Both the position numbers and the translations under genes were made by a program. DNA of 29,598 nucleotides from Allomyces macrogynus ATCC 38327 (taxonomy: Eukaryota > Blastocladiomycota > Blastocladiomycetes > Blastocladiales > Blastocladiaceae), in contig GG745365.1 of NCBI GenBank assembly GCA_000151295.1, forward strand, positions 212,580 through 242,177, read 5' to 3'. Position 1 is the first letter of the stretch, and every line of letters begins with the position of its first letter. Shown here one piece after another: positions 27,460-29,598 of this stretch. The notes under the pieces are model-generated. The model saw only the letters and a program-made list of their open reading frames with translations. It was not told the DNA's origin and did no database searches.

Positions 27460-29548
27460 TCAGTCCTCCTTTTCCTTGCGCGACTCCATGGTCGAGATCC
27501 GGTCCTTGACCAGCGCCGTCGTGACGAGTCGCTGGCGAATCGGCGTATGCGCGCTGCTATTCGTTGACGTGGCCGACACGTAGTCGGGCGACCGCACGGC
27601 CGTGGCCACTTTCGGCTTGGTCGTGTTGACTCTCAGCTCCGTGGCCAACGCGGCCTCGTTGGCCGCGTGACCCGGCGCAGGTGTGGGCGAACGACCACGC
27701 GGCGGTTCGGGCTCAGCGGCCAGCTTATCCTTAGACTTGCTCTTGCTCTTCTCCTTGTCCTTGCCGTCCTTGTCCTTTTGGTGGTGGCTGCGCTTCTTGT
27801 CATTGTCCTTGGCCGGCGACGGCGGCACCGACTCGAGCTCGCTCGGCGCGTCGGTGCGCGTCGGGGACCGGGAACGGGACCGCGACCGCGACGACGACCG
27901 GTGCTCCTTCTTCTCCTTCTTCTTCTCCTTGTCCTTCTTGCTCGACTTCTTGCCCTCAGTTGCGACCGCCGCCGGCATTGGTGGCGCCATGAACTGCTGC
28001 GGCTGCGGGTACTGCGGCGGCATCTGCATGAACCCGACGGCGGGCGGCATGCCCTGCTGCGGGTAGACGTGGCCGTCAGACATGGACGACATTGGCACGC
28101 CGCCGTGGTACATCATCCCGGGCGGCGGCGGCGCGTACCCGAACGCACCCGGCAGCGGGGCCGAGGCCGCCGACGCGGCCGACATTGGCGGTGGCCCGCC
28201 CATCATCCCGGGACCCGTAGCGTACGGGTGCGTGCCATATGGGAGGTGGGTGGCCCGCGGCGGCCGCGTACGGGTTGTAGGCGCCCGGGTACATCTGCTG
28301 CATCATCATGGCCGGGTTCGGCATGCCCATCGCCGCCGGGTTGCTCATCATGCCGGAATTCGGCATCCCCATGCCCATCATCATCCCCATGCGCATCCCG
28401 GCCATCATCATCGACATCGCGTTCATGTCCATCCCGCTCCCCATGGGCGCAGCGGGCATCGAACGGTGCACGAGACTCAGCGGAATATTATCCTCGGCGG
28501 GCGTCACTTCCAGTTCCTCCTCCTCGACCTCGGGTGTCATTGGCGACGGCGGCCCGAGCGGCAACTGCAACGCCGGCTGCGTGCCGCGCACCGCGTGCGA
28601 GTACTTGGACGGTGACAGGAGCGACCCCTTGAGAATGGGCGGCGGCGCTTTCGTGGTGCCGGACCCACCGGCCGAGGTGCGGATCAGCGGCGAGTCGGGC
28701 GATTCGACGACGGGTGACGGCACGCGCACGGCGACCGACGGCGGGCGAGCGGCGGCAGCGGTGGTTGCGCGCATCGCCTGCAGCGGAATGTCGTCGTCCT
28801 CGTCGTCGTCGTCTTCGCCGCGTTGGTCGACAAGATGGTCGTCGTCGGACGTGTCGTCGTCGTCGTCGTTATCGGCGTCGTACCCGCGCTGCTGGATCTG
28901 CACGGCCGCGGCCGGATGGTGCGTGGCCGGCGGGTACTGCGGAACGTGGTCGGTATCAATCTTCAAGCTCGCCTTGCGCGACGCCGGCTGCGCCTGCGTC
29001 TGCGTCTGCGTCTGCGGCTGCACCGTCTGCACCGCCCCCACCTCACCCGCGTGCGGCTGCATCGCTGCGGCCGCAGCCAGCCACGCGCTCCCCGTCTGCG
29101 GCGAGACGACTTCATCGACGGCCAGATGCACCGACTTGGCGTCCGACACATCGGCCACGTACGCGGCTGCGACCTGCGCGTGCACCTGCTTGAGCGCCGG
29201 CCGCACCTGCACGGGCGCGCGCCGCTGCAAGAGCGTCCGGCGCACGGTCTCGTCAATCAATCCGGCATTCGCGCCGGCCGGATCGGCCGAGTCGGGCCGG
29301 AACGCCGCGTCGTTTTCGGGGAGCGGGAGCGACGCACGAATCATGGATGCGGCACGCTCGAGCGCGGCCATGTCGTCGTCGTCGGTGACGACAACGGTCG
29401 TCGCGTGCCGCGGACGCGTCGGGGAGGGGGCGCGTTTGGTTGGCGACGACGAGGAAGGCGCCCTCGGCGAGCGTGTGCGTGAAGTGGGGGTCCCGGCGCG
29501 CGCTGGCGTGCCCGGGACGGCTTGGTCGGCGTGGGCGACCTTGGACAT
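27460..29548 (-). CDS. Disordered Ala/Pro/Met-rich protein with RS-like tail (apparent frameshift)
   Basis: Not recognised as a family. A frame from ATG 29548 runs to about 28240. A second frame, offset by one base, continues to the TGA at 27460. The total length is 3n+1, so one extra base near 28240 (CCTCCCATATGG on the coding strand) would explain it and leave about 695 aa. Features in order: Ser/Pro/Arg-rich N-terminus (RTRSPRAPSSSSPTKRAPSP); a more ordered stretch (about 55-150, DMAALERAASMIRASLPLP); Gln/Thr repeats (QPQTQTQTQAQ); an Asp/Glu-rich acidic region; a Met/Gly-rich tract (MSMMMAGMRMGMMMGMGM); a Pro/Tyr/Met-rich section; Lys-rich KKDKEKKKEKKEHR; an RS stretch (SSSRSRSRSRSPTR); and more Lys/Ser. 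The composition suggests a nuclear RNA-binding or splicing-related protein, but that is inference. Confidence 0.7.
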
Positions 29549-29598
29549 AGTGACCAGTTGGTCGGTCGAGCGTGGATTGGGGAGCGAAGGGGGGGGAA

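Noticed and set aside
28076..28240. Continuation of the RS-gene first frame to its own stop
   Set aside because: After about 28240 the peptide loses the Pro/Met composition, which resumes in the adjacent frame; it is treated as the product of a one-base frame break.

Overview
The window is eukaryotic and intron-rich. It has GC-rich coding exons, short spliceosomal introns (mostly 60-130 bp, donors GTGCGT/GTACGT, branch sites like CTGAC, acceptors YAG) and a compact layout. Gene content (fungal-style bL33m, VMA21, SPF27, PIG-F, a Sec4/Ypt2-type Rab, SUB2, an I9 inhibitor, fungal-type ADAM proteases) points to a fungus. The PHOSPHO-type phosphatase and the ADAM pair make an early-diverging (zoosporic) lineage a reasonable guess, but the sequence does not settle the phylum. 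A 100-N gap and several isolated single-base frame breaks in otherwise intact genes show that this is a draft assembly.

Layout, left to right: 3' end of a cytochrome P450 (104-610); a 1.3 kb stretch with no recognised gene; a divergent pair of unknown genes (1871-3167 minus, 3386-4343 plus); a divergent pair encoding mitochondrial ribosomal protein bL33m (minus) and splicing factor SPF27/BCAS2 (plus); VMA21 (plus) converging on the GPI-anchor protein PIG-F (minus) with 12 bp between stop codons; a seven-exon Rab8/Sec4/Ypt2 GTPase (minus) with odd residues and two broken splice sites beside a 21-G run; about 2.5 kb of mostly non-coding sequence; a secreted I9 inhibitor-like protein; the mRNA-export helicase SUB2/UAP56 interrupted by the gap; a PHOSPHO-family phosphatase divergent from a SCY1-like pseudokinase; two tandem ADAM genes, the left one decayed and the right one intact; and a long disordered RS-tailed protein at the right edge.

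Most genes are housekeeping: splicing and export (SPF27, SUB2, perhaps the RS protein), secretory pathway (Rab, PIG-F, VMA21, SCY1-like) and mitochondrial translation. They share no operon-like logic; close pairs share promoters or 3' ends. The most distinctive locus is 20510-26680. It holds an ADAM with a duplicated disintegrin module and a C-terminal hydrophobic tail resembling a GPI signal, next to a paralogue with matching intron positions but several inactivating lesions. Exon joins throughout were inferred by eye from splice consensus, reading phase and family conservation, without transcript data.
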